In this document: positions 32,547 to 40,589 of the stretch, one piece after another
Layout of the letters: every line of letters starts with the position of its first letter
How positions within the stretch are numbered: position 1 is the stretch's first letter
Source of the DNA: a virus
Length of the DNA: 52,580 bases
Direction: 5' to 3' (one strand)
Virus record (IMG/VR): IMGVR_UViG_3300044712_000547
Location: 1-52,580 of that record
The notes under the pieces: model-generated
The model's input: the letters and a program-made list of their open reading frames with translations, nothing else
The model's database searches: none
What the model was told of the DNA's origin: nothing
Program-made: the position numbers and the translations under genes

Positions 32547-33838
32547 ATTGCCTCGCCTTCTGCCATCAGTTGGAACAGCCGCTCTTGATCCACGCCGCCC
32601 ACGTACACCGTGTCGTTGTCGCGCCGCGCCTGGCACCACGCAGCGAAGTCGGGGAAGCGCGAGTGCCGGAACGAAGCGAAGGGCCCAAGTCGCTCCCACC
32701 TAAAGTCCGGCTGTCCAGGTTCACCGCTCCTGTTGTGTTCGCAGTATTGGCAACCGTCTAGGTGCTCGTCCCAGTCTCGGTCACAACTCGCCACCCAGTC
32801 ATTCCACACCTTCGTTCCGGGCAGCGGCGCGAGGACGTTGACCACGCCGTCGGCCAACTTGCCAGCCGCCATGTTGCGGTTGCGGAACTCGTAGGTGGCA
32901 CGCACGTCGTCCTCGGTTTCGCCCGGCCAGCCGACGATCAGGCTGCATGCGCACGGAATGTGTGCCTCGGCCAGCACCTCAAGAGCCACCTGGTTGTCCG
33001 CCACCGTCGCGCGCTTGTTCGCCGCCTCCAGGATCCGATCGCTCCCCGACTCGGCGCCGAACGCCACGCACTGGACGCGCAGCCGCTTTAGCAGCCCGCA
33101 CAGCTCCGCATCGACGAGGTTTGCCCGGACCGCCAGCGTGTACGCGAACCGCTGCGCCAGGCCGCGCGCGTCGAGGAGATCGACGATGCGGGCGAAGCGC
33201 TTGCGGTCCGCGATGGCGAGGTCATCTTGGATCGACAGCACCGTCGTGTTGGGCTGGGTTGATGCGATGTGGGCGACATGGGCGGCCACGTACTCTGGGG
33301 AATGCCAGCGGACCCCTTTCCAGAAAGCTGACGACGAGCAGAACGTACAAGCGTACGGACAGCCGCGCGAGGTCTGAAGGGTCACCGGCTCGTTCGGATC
33401 GCGCCACGGGAACGGGAGGGAGTCTAGGTCGAGCGGCCCAGCCGCTCTGTACATGCACCCCCTTCTCGGCTTGTGCTTTTCGATCAGAACGTGGAGCATG
33501 TCGGACAGAGCCGCTTCTCCCTCGCCGGCCACGCCCCAATCCATCTCCGGCGCCAGCGTCTCCGGCAGCGCGGTGATGTGGTGCCCCCCGATGACCGTCA
33601 CAATGCTCGGCTTGTACGCCTTCGCCTTACGCGCAATCTCGCACGCCCGGCCGTAGTTCTCCGACGTCGCCGAGATGGCCAGGACGTCGGTCGTCTCGAT
33701 CGATACGCCAGGCTCGTAGCGGTCCATCGTGACGCCCGACACTTCGCGCTCCACGTATGCCTTGAGGGCACCATGCGCCGCGCTTGGCATCCACTGGACA
33801 TCCCACGGCGCGGTCGGCTGGATGAATGTGACTCTCAT
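32543..33838 (-). CDS. B12-binding-type radical SAM enzyme
   Basis: This 431-residue protein has an N-terminal B12-like Rossmann domain (VLAISATSENYGRACEIARK; IVTVIGGHHITALPE), then the radical-SAM cluster motif RGCPYACTFC with cysteines at 160, 164 and 167, and later FGAESGSDRILEAANKRATV and SLIVGWPGETEDDVRATYEF, typical of the family. The usual DxHxxG cobalamin motif is not obvious, so cobalamin may bind in another way or not at all. It shares coupling overlaps with the methyltransferase and the small gene upstream. Confidence 0.82.
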   Translation of the reverse strand: MRVTFIQPTAPWDVQWMPSAAHGALKAYVEREVSGVTMDRYEPGVSIETTDVLAISATSENYGRACEIARKAKAYKPSIVTVIGGHHITALPETLAPEMDWGVAGEGEAALSDMLHVLIEKHKPRRGCMYRAAGPLDLDSLPFPWRDPNEPVTLQTSRGCPYACTFCSSSAFWKGVRWHSPEYVAAHVAHIASTQPNTTVLSIQDDLAIADRKRFARIVDLLDARGLAQRFAYTLAVRANLVDAELCGLLKRLRVQCVAFGAESGSDRILEAANKRATVADNQVALEVLAEAHIPCACSLIVGWPGETEDDVRATYEFRNRNMAAGKLADGVVNVLAPLPGTKVWNDWVASCDRDWDEHLDGCQYCEHNRSGEPGQPDFRWERLGPFASFRHSRFPDFAAWCQARRDNDTVYVGGVDQERLFQLMAEGEAM

Positions 33839-34071
33839 GCTTGGATGTCCCGTTGCGACAGCGCCAGAAGATCCGCCGCAAGTTTGGTCAGCACCTCAGC
33901 CGCCGTTGCGGCCGACCTGGCAGCACCAATAAGATGGTCACGCTCCGGCGCAGCGTCCCACACGTCGTTCGTGGCCCCGTAGATCGCGTCCGATTGCTGC
34001 GCGGCCTTCGCTGCCGCCTCAAGAAGCGCGGCGACCACCGGAACCAGTCTGTACAGTCGCACCGTTATCAT
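33835..34071 (-). CDS. small protein with N-terminal hydrophobic segment
   Basis: This 78-residue protein starts at ATG 34071, overlapping the glycosyltransferase stop. The N-terminus (MITVRLYRLVPVVAALLEAA) is weakly hydrophobic; the rest is Ala-rich and helical (RSAATAAEVLTKLAADLLAL). It lies between two modification enzymes and may be a small partner of one of them; the evidence is positional. Confidence 0.5.
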   Translation of the reverse strand: MITVRLYRLVPVVAALLEAAAKAAQQSDAIYGATNDVWDAAPERDHLIGAARSAATAAEVLTKLAADLLALSQRDIQA

Positions 34072-34838
34072 GTGACCTCCAGCAACCCCGTCGCCTCTTC
34101 TTCCGTCTCGGTCGGCGCGTCGTCTCCTATCCCGTACCGTAGCGCCAGTTTGCGCAGGGCCTCGGCGCTGAAGCCGTGCGGGTTGTCGGCCAGCCATTGC
34201 GCGTATGCCTGCGGCGACTTGCCAGCCTTCGGGTTGTTCGCGTAGTAGTCCGCCCACGCCCGGCACTTCTTCGTCATCTGCTCCGACGACCGGACCGGGA
34301 AGTGTGCGAGCGGCACGTCGGTCCGGTGCAGCTTCACCAGCTCCTTGTCGGCCCTGTACCGGATCTGATGCGCCCCCACGAGCGGCACGATCTCAACGTG
34401 CGGCGCCAGGTCGGCCGGCACCGCGCACTTGACGTATTCGCGCCCCTCCGGCTTGCGGCGGTAGAACTGGCCATCGATCGGCACGTACGTCTGCCACGCG
34501 AACGACGCGCAATGGTCGGGTGGGACGGCCGCGAGATGTGCCCACAGTTGCGAGCGCGAGCAATCAAGGAACTCGTCGGCGTCCAGGAACACGTACCAGT
34601 CGGCCCCGTTCTCGTGCATCGCCGCCGTCATGGCCGCCGAGTGCAGCGCGGACGACTCCTTTCGATACAGCCGCAGCGGCGCCCCGTAGTCGCGCATCAT
34701 GCCGAGGAGCGGGACGGTCCGGTCCGTCGAGCCGTCGTCGATGACGATTAGTCCGTCGAGCAGGCTCTCGTGGTGATCGACCCACTCGCAGATTAGGTCG
34801 TCTTCGTCGCGCACCACGGCGATGCCAAGGATGTTCAT
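34068..34838 (-). CDS. glycosyltransferase family 2 (GT-A)
   Basis: This 256-residue protein has the GT-A pattern: ILGIAVVRDEDDLICEWVDH, LIVIDDGSTDRTVPLL, and a DxD-type site in DWYVFLDADEFLDCSRSQLW. The HQIRYRADKELVKLH ... H-F-P-V-R segment is common in GT2/GT92-type enzymes. The start ATG 34838 overlaps the upstream stop. It transfers a sugar from a nucleotide donor; the acceptor is unknown. Confidence 0.8.
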   Translation of the reverse strand: MNILGIAVVRDEDDLICEWVDHHESLLDGLIVIDDGSTDRTVPLLGMMRDYGAPLRLYRKESSALHSAAMTAAMHENGADWYVFLDADEFLDCSRSQLWAHLAAVPPDHCASFAWQTYVPIDGQFYRRKPEGREYVKCAVPADLAPHVEIVPLVGAHQIRYRADKELVKLHRTDVPLAHFPVRSSEQMTKKCRAWADYYANNPKAGKSPQAYAQWLADNPHGFSAEALRKLALRYGIGDDAPTETEEEATGLLEVT

Positions 34839-35017
34839 CGACCCTTCTCCAGCCGCTCCGCCATGAGCGTCAGCGACAGCGCCGCCCCGATTGCCAGCGA
34901 CGGGTCGCCAAGCGCGCCATTCGCGGCCTCTTTCCACTCGGCCGCTCCGGCGCGAATCTCGTCGATAACCCACTTCGGGACCGGCTCCCTCCGCTCCGCC
35001 TTTGCGCTATCGTCCAC
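34835..35017 (-). CDS. hypothetical small protein
   Basis: This 60-residue protein starts at GTG 35017 and is helical (EIRAGAAEWKEAANGALGDP). It overlaps the GT2 gene by 4 nt and the tiny gene upstream by 11 nt. No family is recognised. Confidence 0.5.
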   Translation of the reverse strand: MDDSAKAERREPVPKWVIDEIRAGAAEWKEAANGALGDPSLAIGAALSLTLMAERLEKGR

Positions 35018-35096
35018 CTGACCCCCACACGCCGCACCAGACGACCGTGACGGCCACGGCCAGCCACCACGCTACCGACAACGCCCAGCCCCTCAC
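35007..35096 (-). CDS. 29-residue single-span membrane peptide
   Basis: GTG 35096 opens a 29-codon ORF (MRGWALSVAWWLAVAVTVVW then CGVWGSGGR) that is almost all hydrophobic. Its start overlaps the stop of the neighbouring 39-codon ORF (GTGA). The paired overlap and strong membrane character support translation, but the size makes it uncertain. Confidence 0.4.
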   Translation of the reverse strand: MRGWALSVAWWLAVAVTVVWCGVWGSGGR

Positions 35097-35212
35097 GCGT
35101 ACCCGCCGCGCGAATGCTTGCAGCCCGACGCCGCCCAGAAGACGAGGCAGGCGGAGAAGATGACCACCGCGAGGCCGACTAGCGCGATGTCCTTTGCCAA
35201 CTGCTTGACCAT
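35093..35212 (-). CDS. 39-residue single-span membrane protein
   Basis: ATG 35212 opens a 39-codon ORF with a basic start (MVKQLAKD) and a hydrophobic span (IALVGLAVVIFSACLVFWAA), ending in a polar Gly/Arg-rich tail. It is preceded by GCGCAAA 20-26 nt upstream. With its overlapping partner it could be a holin- or spanin-like pair, but no lysis gene is near. Confidence 0.45.
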   Translation of the reverse strand: MVKQLAKDIALVGLAVVIFSACLVFWAASGCKHSRGGYA

Positions 35213-35242
35213 GCCGCTACTGTGGCACGGCTTTGCGCAGAC

Positions 35243-35515
35243 TCACCGGTCCACCCACGGCGGCCTCGGCTTGTTGCTCCACTTGGGGCCGGTCCAGTAG
35301 TCCAGCCGCCGCCCGCACACCTCGCACCGCAGCTCGCGCCATTCTGACAGGTACGACTCCGGCCGCTTGTGGCACACCGGCTTGTGCTCTACGCCCACCT
35401 TGCCGCGACACCACCGCTTGCAGTCCTTGCGGCCGGCTACGGGGCGGGGCGTGTCGTCAACGGCGGTGTGCCGCTCGTCGCGTCGTTCGGCGGCACCGCG
35501 CTTCCAGTCGCTCAT
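35243..35515 (-). CDS. small Cys-rich (zinc-ribbon) protein
   Basis: This 90-residue basic protein has Cys residues in KDCKRWCRGKVGVEHKPVCH and a later CEVC, forming plausible zinc sites (C-x3-C-x11-CH and CxxC). Start ATG 35515 overlaps the VRR-NUC stop. It may be an accessory DNA- or RNA-binding protein. Confidence 0.5.
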   Translation of the reverse strand: MSDWKRGAAERRDERHTAVDDTPRPVAGRKDCKRWCRGKVGVEHKPVCHKRPESYLSEWRELRCEVCGRRLDYWTGPKWSNKPRPPWVDR

Positions 35516-35817
35516 GCCCCCGCCGCCTCCCGCACCCACTTGATCGCGTCCTCCACGCTCGTGACCACGAAGTACCACCCGCCGGCCGCTCGCCACCGGT
35601 CGCACCACGCCTGTTGGTTCTTCGCCCACACCCCTCCGGGCCGCTTGACCTCTAGCGCCAACGGCCTGCCCCGGCACACGCCTAGCAGGTCCGCCGTCCC
35701 GGGTTCGGCCCCGCGCGAACGTTGCCGGTAGCCGCCGGCCTGGACCCGGACGACCATGGTCTGCGGCAGCCGGTTGACGGCCTCGCGGATCGCGCGGGAG
35801 ATGTCGGTTTCGGTCAT
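35512..35817 (-). CDS. VRR-NUC domain nuclease
   Basis: This 101-residue protein starts at ATG 35817 and overlaps its neighbours on both sides by 4 nt. It shows the compact VRR-NUC fold: GTADLLGVCRGRPLALEVKR (a PD-x-x-(E)xK variant), followed by a Gln-rich helix (NQQAWCDRWRAAGGWYFVV). Such small phage nucleases act on branched DNA or assist replication; the precise substrate is unknown. Confidence 0.75.
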   Translation of the reverse strand: MTETDISRAIREAVNRLPQTMVVRVQAGGYRQRSRGAEPGTADLLGVCRGRPLALEVKRPGGVWAKNQQAWCDRWRAAGGWYFVVTSVEDAIKWVREAAGA

Positions 35818-36338
35818 CGGTACGCCTCGGTCCGGCACTGGAAGCACTTGAACGTGCCGTCCGGTTGGTTCGGCTCGGCGTATTCATTGAACTCGCCGCA
35901 GCGGGTACACGCCGCGCCGTTCTTTGGCTTCGGCCTAAGCGTGTCGGCCAACACCGGCGCAACTCCAGGCGCCACCTCGGTCAGTGCCGCTCCGTCCTGC
36001 GTCAGTTGGTACGGACCTGTTGGCGGGCCCCATGTCCAAGCAAACGCATCCAGTCTGGGCGACTCGGTGGTCACCGACTTGACGTTGATGGCGAACGTTC
36101 GGCGTGGCGGATCCTTCGGCCTGACGGTGACCGTTCCGCCGGGCGTGGAGACCTCGATCCGCGCACTACCCCCGCCAGCGTCGAGCATGTACATAGCGCA
36201 GACCTTTCCGCACACCAGATTGCACTCGCTCACCATTCGGGTCCACGCGCCATCGTCCACCCAGATCTCGGCAAGCGTTCCGTTCCACTCAGCGAACCGG
36301 TTGGCGCACTCCTGGACGGCCTCAAGTAGACTGGTCAC
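35814..36338 (-). CDS. hypothetical protein with C-terminal zinc ribbon
   Basis: This 174-residue protein starts at GTG 36338. The N-terminal half is helical and may bind a metal (ECNLVCGKVC); the C-terminus has a zinc ribbon, CTRCGEFNEYAEPN ... FKCFQC. The middle is beta-rich and acidic. It overlaps the VRR-NUC gene and may act with it. Confidence 0.55.
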   Translation of the reverse strand: MTSLLEAVQECANRFAEWNGTLAEIWVDDGAWTRMVSECNLVCGKVCAMYMLDAGGGSARIEVSTPGGTVTVRPKDPPRRTFAINVKSVTTESPRLDAFAWTWGPPTGPYQLTQDGAALTEVAPGVAPVLADTLRPKPKNGAACTRCGEFNEYAEPNQPDGTFKCFQCRTEAYR

Positions 36339-36394
36339 GACGCCTCCTCGCGGACCCGGGCCAGCTCGGCGGTGTGGGTGGCGGGGTCAGTCAT
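36335..36394 (-). CDS. 19-residue coupled micro-ORF
   Basis: ATG 36394 opens a 19-codon ORF (MTDPATHTAELARVREEAS). Its start lies inside the end of the small membrane-protein gene upstream and its TGA overlaps the GTG of the next gene (GTGA). The overlap fits the rest of this operon, but the product is too short to judge. Confidence 0.3.
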   Translation of the reverse strand: MTDPATHTAELARVREEAS

Positions 36395-36551
36395 CGTGGC
36401 CCCACAGGTAGAACTGGCGGAACGCCAACAGCCCGATCAGGGCCGCCGCCGTTCCACAGATCGCCGCCCGAGCGTCGGTCATGTGCGGCAGTTCACACGA
36501 CCCGGCCACTACGCCCCACAGCGGGGCAATGAGCCACGTGTATCGGTTCAT
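36387..36551 (-). CDS. 54-residue two-span membrane protein
   Basis: ATG 36551 opens a 54-codon ORF with two hydrophobic segments (WLIAPLWGVVAGSC and ICGTAAALIGLLAF) and a short polar tail. Size and topology resemble small class II-type holins, but there is no endolysin nearby and the role is unproven. The start overlaps the previous stop. Confidence 0.5.
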   Translation of the reverse strand: MNRYTWLIAPLWGVVAGSCELPHMTDARAAICGTAAALIGLLAFRQFYLWGHDD

Positions 36552-36859
36552 CTCACCAACTCCTCTGCAATCGCGGCGCACACGTCGCGGATCGCCTCGC
36601 GGTATGGTTCGGGCTTGTCCGCGCCCATCTGGAGCAGGCGCTTCATGAGCGAGCCGAGGGCCTTGGCTTTGCCGCTGTCGGCGAAGGCGGCGGCGGTGTT
36701 CGGCGGCAGGAAGATGGGTTGCGTTGACGGGACCGACTGCGGAGGCGACGCGTCGGGCCACCATCCAGGCGGATCCAGTGCCGCGTACATCGACACCTGC
36801 AACGGCTGCGGGTCCGGTCTCGGAAACTGCCCGCCGTAGCGCATCATCGCGTTGCTCAT
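36548..36859 (-). CDS. hypothetical protein
   Basis: This 103-residue protein has a Pro-rich first half (DPPGWWPDASPPQSVPSTQP) and a helical second half (ADSGKAKALGSLMKRLLQMG). GCGCAAA occurs 20-26 nt before its ATG. No function is recognised. Confidence 0.5.
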   Translation of the reverse strand: MSNAMMRYGGQFPRPDPQPLQVSMYAALDPPGWWPDASPPQSVPSTQPIFLPPNTAAAFADSGKAKALGSLMKRLLQMGADKPEPYREAIRDVCAAIAEELVR

Positions 36860-37416
36860 ACCGCCACCCTACCCGACGTTTGCGCAGCCACCGCCGCGCG
36901 TAGTTCGATGAACCGCTCCAGGAACGCCGCCTCGGCCTGCTCGGGAGTGAGTGGGTGGATGTACTCGTAGTGCGGATAGCATGGCAGTCCCCACCGCTCC
37001 TTCGGGTCGCACACGCCCATCAGGTCCCGCGCCTCCGTGGCCAGCGCCAACAGGTCGGCGGTCTTCACCGACTCGTCCAGCGGCACGGAGAACCCGAACC
37101 GTTCGGCAATGGCGCCCATGACCCCGTGCTCGCACTGCCCGTAGTCGGCCATGAACGGGGCGCGCTTGAGCGGCGACGGCACGTCCGACACGTACGCCTC
37201 CGGCGAGTCGTGCATGAGGGCCGGGAAGGCGTGCTCTTTGGGGACCAGGCGCGACACCAGCACCGAATGCTGCGCCACGCTGTAGAACCGCCGACAATGG
37301 CCATTGAACCGACATTGCAGCGACAGCGCATGGGCGATGTCCAGGATGTCCACGTCCTCGGCGCGCGGGTTGGCCAGGTCGAAGCGGTGACAGGTGTATG
37401 TCTGGATCCAGGTCAT
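36856..37416 (-). CDS. HD-domain phosphohydrolase
   Basis: This 186-residue protein starts at ATG 37416. It has the metal-binding HD signature: SVAQHSVLVSRLV, then FPALMHDSPEAYVSDVPSPL, and VKTADLLALATEARDL. This matches the YfbR-type 5'-nucleotidase/HD family common in phages, which could adjust nucleotide pools. The C-terminal AAQTSGRV is part of a motif shared with other gene ends here. Confidence 0.75.
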   Translation of the reverse strand: MTWIQTYTCHRFDLANPRAEDVDILDIAHALSLQCRFNGHCRRFYSVAQHSVLVSRLVPKEHAFPALMHDSPEAYVSDVPSPLKRAPFMADYGQCEHGVMGAIAERFGFSVPLDESVKTADLLALATEARDLMGVCDPKERWGLPCYPHYEYIHPLTPEQAEAAFLERFIELRAAVAAQTSGRVAV

Positions 37417-38207
37417 CGTTTCACCTCCGGCCATTGCTGGACCCGCAACCCCTCGGGCCACTCGGACATGTCGCGGCCCTCGGCGTCTTCGGTCTTGAAC
37501 TGAACCCACCCGCGACACATTGGTGGCATTCGCATCGGCCGACGGCCCAACTGTTTGACGAACACCGGAACGCTGGCGGCGCAGCACTCGGCCACCAAGC
37601 GCTCGGCGGCGTTCATGTCGAGCATGCGCGCCTTCGGTCCGCTCTCCCCGCCGATGATGACCCAATCGGGAAGCGTTGCGAACCCGCGGAACGAGATCGG
37701 GCCTAGCATCGGCTCGACGGACAGGAACCGAACGCGCGCATCGATCCGGCTCAACTCGTCCCATCGGTCCGCCGCGTGGCACTGGTCCTCGGCCGTAACG
37801 CCAAGCCACACGTTGGGCGGCAAGTGCTCCGGCGCCAGAATCTTGATGTCGTGATGGCGCTTGGTTAGTAGCAGCCAGTCCAGCCACGGCGTCTCGGCTA
37901 TGAGTGGCCAGAGGCGGGCGCGGTAGGCGTCCAGGTCACGGCGGTCTTCGAACACGTCGGCCATCGACGCACAGAACACCTTAGCTCGCTTGCTGGCGGC
38001 CTCGGCGGCACGGTTCCACGCCAGCGGTTCGGCCCAGTGCTTCGGCCCGAACGACCGGCGCGGGTAATCGCTGCCCCACAGCTTCAAGCCGAGGCGCTTT
38101 GAGAACGTCTCCGCGTAGCAGTTGGCGCAGCCCGGAGATATGGCCTGACAACCCCACCACGGATTGAACGTGTGATCGGTCCAGGCAATCTTGCTGTCCT
38201 TGCTCAC
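37413..38207 (-). CDS. Gp37/Gp68-family protein (DUF5131), radical-SAM-like
   Basis: This 264-residue protein starts at GTG 38207. It begins KIAWTDHTFNPWWGCQAISP and carries the cysteine pattern C-x6-C-x2-C (WWGCQAISPGCANC) typical of DUF5131 phage proteins, which are related to radical SAM. Other family blocks include FCASMADVFED, LLTKRHHDIK and VEPMLGPI. The function is not established. It is preceded by a leader (CACAGGGGGCGGCG) shared with the next upstream gene start. Confidence 0.75.
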   Translation of the reverse strand: MSKDSKIAWTDHTFNPWWGCQAISPGCANCYAETFSKRLGLKLWGSDYPRRSFGPKHWAEPLAWNRAAEAASKRAKVFCASMADVFEDRRDLDAYRARLWPLIAETPWLDWLLLTKRHHDIKILAPEHLPPNVWLGVTAEDQCHAADRWDELSRIDARVRFLSVEPMLGPISFRGFATLPDWVIIGGESGPKARMLDMNAAERLVAECCAASVPVFVKQLGRRPMRMPPMCRGWVQFKTEDAEGRDMSEWPEGLRVQQWPEVKR

Positions 38208-38312
38208 CGCCGCCCCCTGTGGCCCGTGGACGGCCCGCCGACGAGACGGTGCCCGGAAGGGGGTTCCGTCCCGTTTCGTTGGGTTCCTTCAGAGATCTGG
38301 ACCGGCAAACGG

Positions 38313-38579
38313 CTATTCTGAGTCATCGTCGTCCCCCGTCTGGTAGGGCCGGAGCGGCCACAGCGGGCAGGTCGCCCGGCTAGTGCAGGTCCGGATCCGG
38401 TCCCGTGTGCCGGGGTCGGCGTCCGCTCCGACGCAATCCCAGCACTTGGCCACGATGGCCAGTGCCCGCGACTTCGGGTTGCGACGGGCCTTCTCGATGG
38501 GGTCCAGTCGCTCGACCGGCTTGGAGTGGTCCCGGGCAGCCCGGGCCGCCGCGAGCGCTGCCGTGTTGCCGGCGCTCAT
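38313..38579 (-). CDS. small Cys-motif phage protein
   Basis: This 88-residue protein starts at ATG 38579. The C-terminal half has the pattern A-K-C-W-D-C ... R-I-R-T-C-T-S-R-A-T-C-P-L-W-P-L-R-P-Y, a common phage family whose members end in C-P-L-(Y/W)-P-(F/L)-R-P-Y and probably bind zinc. Function is unknown. The 105-bp gap after it (38208-38312) contains no gene that I can see. Confidence 0.62.
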   Translation of the reverse strand: MSAGNTAALAAARAARDHSKPVERLDPIEKARRNPKSRALAIVAKCWDCVGADADPGTRDRIRTCTSRATCPLWPLRPYQTGDDDDSE

Positions 38580-38794
38580 CGTCGCCCCCTGTGCACCGTT
38601 GCCACCGGCGGCGGCGCCCGGAGCGTGTCCGGCACCGCCAGCCGATACGGGATCGGCGCGTCGGCGTAGTCGCTTTCGGCTGCCGCGTACCCCTGCCCCC
38701 AAGCGATGTCCCGGTCGCCCCGGCCGTGGCGCCTGCCGAGTACGTATACGCCGATGAGGGCGGCGGCGGATAAGGCGAGGTAGAGGTAGGTCAC
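38576..38794 (-). CDS. 72-residue single-span membrane protein
   Basis: Starting at GTG 38794, this protein has an N-terminal transmembrane helix ([20 protein letters not shown]) and a polar remainder. The topology resembles an inner-membrane spanin or an anchor protein. The start overlaps the HNH stop (GTGA) and the stop overlaps the next gene. Confidence 0.5.
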   Translation of the reverse strand: MTYLYLALSAAALIGVYVLGRRHGRGDRDIAWGQGYAAAESDYADAPIPYRLAVPDTLRAPPPVATVHRGRR

Positions 38795-39297
38795 GCAGCC
38801 TCCTTGCGGGTCAGGTGCTTCCACGTGTGCCCGTTCACGAGCGCAAACACGCAATACTTGCTGACGCAATACAGCTTCGCCAGCGCGCGAAGCGACACGC
38901 CTCCGGCGGCGTACCGAACCAGAATCTCGCGCGCGGTCGACTCGGTGAGGGAAGCGTTCCCGTTCTTCTCCCCTCGCGCGGTGGTCTCCGGGGTGGTGTG
39001 TCTGCCGTTCTTGGATCCGAATGCCTGACGTCGCTTGGCGTCTCTGTCTGCGAGATTGTCCGCGTTGGTCCCAAGGAATAAGTGGGCTGGGTTCACGCAC
39101 AGGCGGTTGTCGCACGCGTGGCACACGCACATGCCGTCGGGGATGCGCCCGAACGCCAACTCGAACGACACACAGTGGGCGCCGCGCTTCTTTCCGCGCA
39201 AACGAAAGCGCCCGTACCCGTCGCGGTCTGGTTTGGCTGTCCACGTCCAGCATTCTTTCTCCGAACCAACGCGCACCTTCGACCAAAATCGGTCCAT
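38791..39297 (-). CDS. HNH homing-type endonuclease
   Basis: This 168-residue protein has a NUMOD4-like start ([16 protein letters not shown]) and an HNH core ([20 protein letters not shown]). The C-terminal segment, [20 protein letters not shown], looks like a DNA-binding helix-turn-helix. Such free-standing enzymes spread between phages by cutting cognate sites. It abuts the end of the RNA ligase gene. Confidence 0.78.
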   Translation of the reverse strand: MDRFWSKVRVGSEKECWTWTAKPDRDGYGRFRLRGKKRGAHCVSFELAFGRIPDGMCVCHACDNRLCVNPAHLFLGTNADNLADRDAKRRQAFGSKNGRHTTPETTARGEKNGNASLTESTAREILVRYAAGGVSLRALAKLYCVSKYCVFALVNGHTWKHLTRKEAA

Positions 39298-40475
39298 TAC
39301 GCCGCCTCTTTTCTGCACAGGTAACCCTCGCCCGCCAGCTTCAATTGCACTCTTCCGAAGTGCGGGTCGCGCCTTTCCACCACGGGGCGAACCACAAAAC
39401 CCTCGCGACAGTGCTTGGCCCCCGGCATCGTGGACGGCCCCTCGGCCAGCTTCATGAGGTCCAGCGACCAGGGCCCTCGGTAGAGCGTCGGCACGATCGG
39501 CAGGTCCCATTCGGTGCAGAGCTTGTGCAGTTCGTCAACCGACAGGTACGTCCGCGTCTTGGCGTCCATCGCGTCGAACACCACGAACCGCACGCCCTCC
39601 GACTCGGGCACGCCGTATTTGAGATCCTGGACCTTGCCGTACGTCTCACCGAACAGCACGAGGCCGGGCCGCGTCGCAAGCTTTGCCTCCAAGCCGTACC
39701 GCTCGGCGACCTGCCACCATACGTTGTCCTTGTCGAACTTGAACACCGTCCGGCTACCGACGTAGAAGCGCTTGCCCGTGTGCAGATAACGGGAGTTGCA
39801 GCCGTGGACCTTCTCCGACAGCCACACCTCTTCGCCTTCGGCCAGAAGCGACTTGTACTTGCGCAGCCCTTCGATGTCGTAGACGGGCACGGTTGGCGCT
39901 TGGCAAGCGGCGCGGTGCCGAAGGATCGTCAACTTCGCTGCCGCCGCGCAAACGAACACGATCAGGGCCACGGTCCACGCCGGCCAGCCGACCAACGCGT
40001 CGGCGACAGCCAACAGCGCCGACGTCACGAACGCCACCGCCCACGCGGCCCGGTCGAACCGCGCCGTCTCGCTCGCCTTGGCGGATCGCGTCCGGTTGTG
40101 GTTCGGCTCCGGCGTCTCGCGCTCGGACGGCGGCTCCCACTTCTCGACGCCCAGCACCGCGCGCACGTCGTCGCCCTCCTTCGCGCCAGCGGGCGCCGGC
40201 ACGAGCAGCCCCATCGAGAACACGCCGCGAAGCTTCTTGGCCTTGACCCGCTCGTGGGTGCGACCCTTGCCGGCGTCCAGAAACTTGAACTCGGGCCGGC
40301 CCACCGGCACCAGCGCGTCCACCGGTACGTAGACGGCCAAGTCTCCCGGGGCGTAGTCGCCCGTGCGGAAGATGCACGGATAGCCGCCGTACACGTCGCA
40401 TATGCTCAGCGTGTCGGCGTTCGGATGCTTGCGGACTTCGCCAATGCGGACCACCTCGACTCGGAACTCGGTCAC
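39297..40475 (-). CDS. RNA ligase (DRB0094-type) with two-helix membrane insertion
   Basis: This 392-residue protein has an N-terminal OB-like domain (residues 1-60; [20 protein letters not shown]) typical of the DRB0094 group and an adenylyltransferase core starting [20 protein letters not shown], with the nucleotidyl-lysine motif [10 protein letters not shown] (Lys about 222). Motifs [16 protein letters not shown] and [11 protein letters not shown] fit motifs IIIa and IV. Residues about 143-183 form two hydrophobic spans ([33 protein letters not shown]) that are not part of the family. The gene lies 20 nt after a tRNA-Gln gene. Confidence 0.85.
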   Translation of the reverse strand: MTEFRVEVVRIGEVRKHPNADTLSICDVYGGYPCIFRTGDYAPGDLAVYVPVDALVPVGRPEFKFLDAGKGRTHERVKAKKLRGVFSMGLLVPAPAGAKEGDDVRAVLGVEKWEPPSERETPEPNHNRTRSAKASETARFDRAAWAVAFVTSALLAVADALVGWPAWTVALIVFVCAAAAKLTILRHRAACQAPTVPVYDIEGLRKYKSLLAEGEEVWLSEKVHGCNSRYLHTGKRFYVGSRTVFKFDKDNVWWQVAERYGLEAKLATRPGLVLFGETYGKVQDLKYGVPESEGVRFVVFDAMDAKTRTYLSVDELHKLCTEWDLPIVPTLYRGPWSLDLMKLAEGPSTMPGAKHCREGFVVRPVVERRDPHFGRVQLKLAGEGYLCRKEAA

Positions 40476-40495
40476 GTGTCACCTCCTGTTGTCTT

Positions 40496-40572
40496 TGGCT
40501 GGCGGGGAAGGGTTCGAACCTTCAACCGATCGGATCAGAGCCGATTGCTCTAGCCAGTTGAGCTACCCGCCA
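40496..40572 (-). tRNA. tRNA-Gln (CTG anticodon)
   Basis: All elements fold by eye: a 7-bp acceptor stem (TGGCGGG with CCCGCCA), D arm GCTC/GAGC, anticodon stem ATCGG/CCGAT with loop CTCTGAT (anticodon CTG, decoding CAG), T arm GAAGG/CCTTC with TTCGAAC loop, discriminator G73 and an encoded CCA. The U1-A72 pair and G73 are glutamine identity features. It lies between the stop of the SH3-like gene and the RNA ligase, in the same direction. Confidence 0.95.
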
Positions 40573-40589
40573 TCACGCTACGCAGCGTC

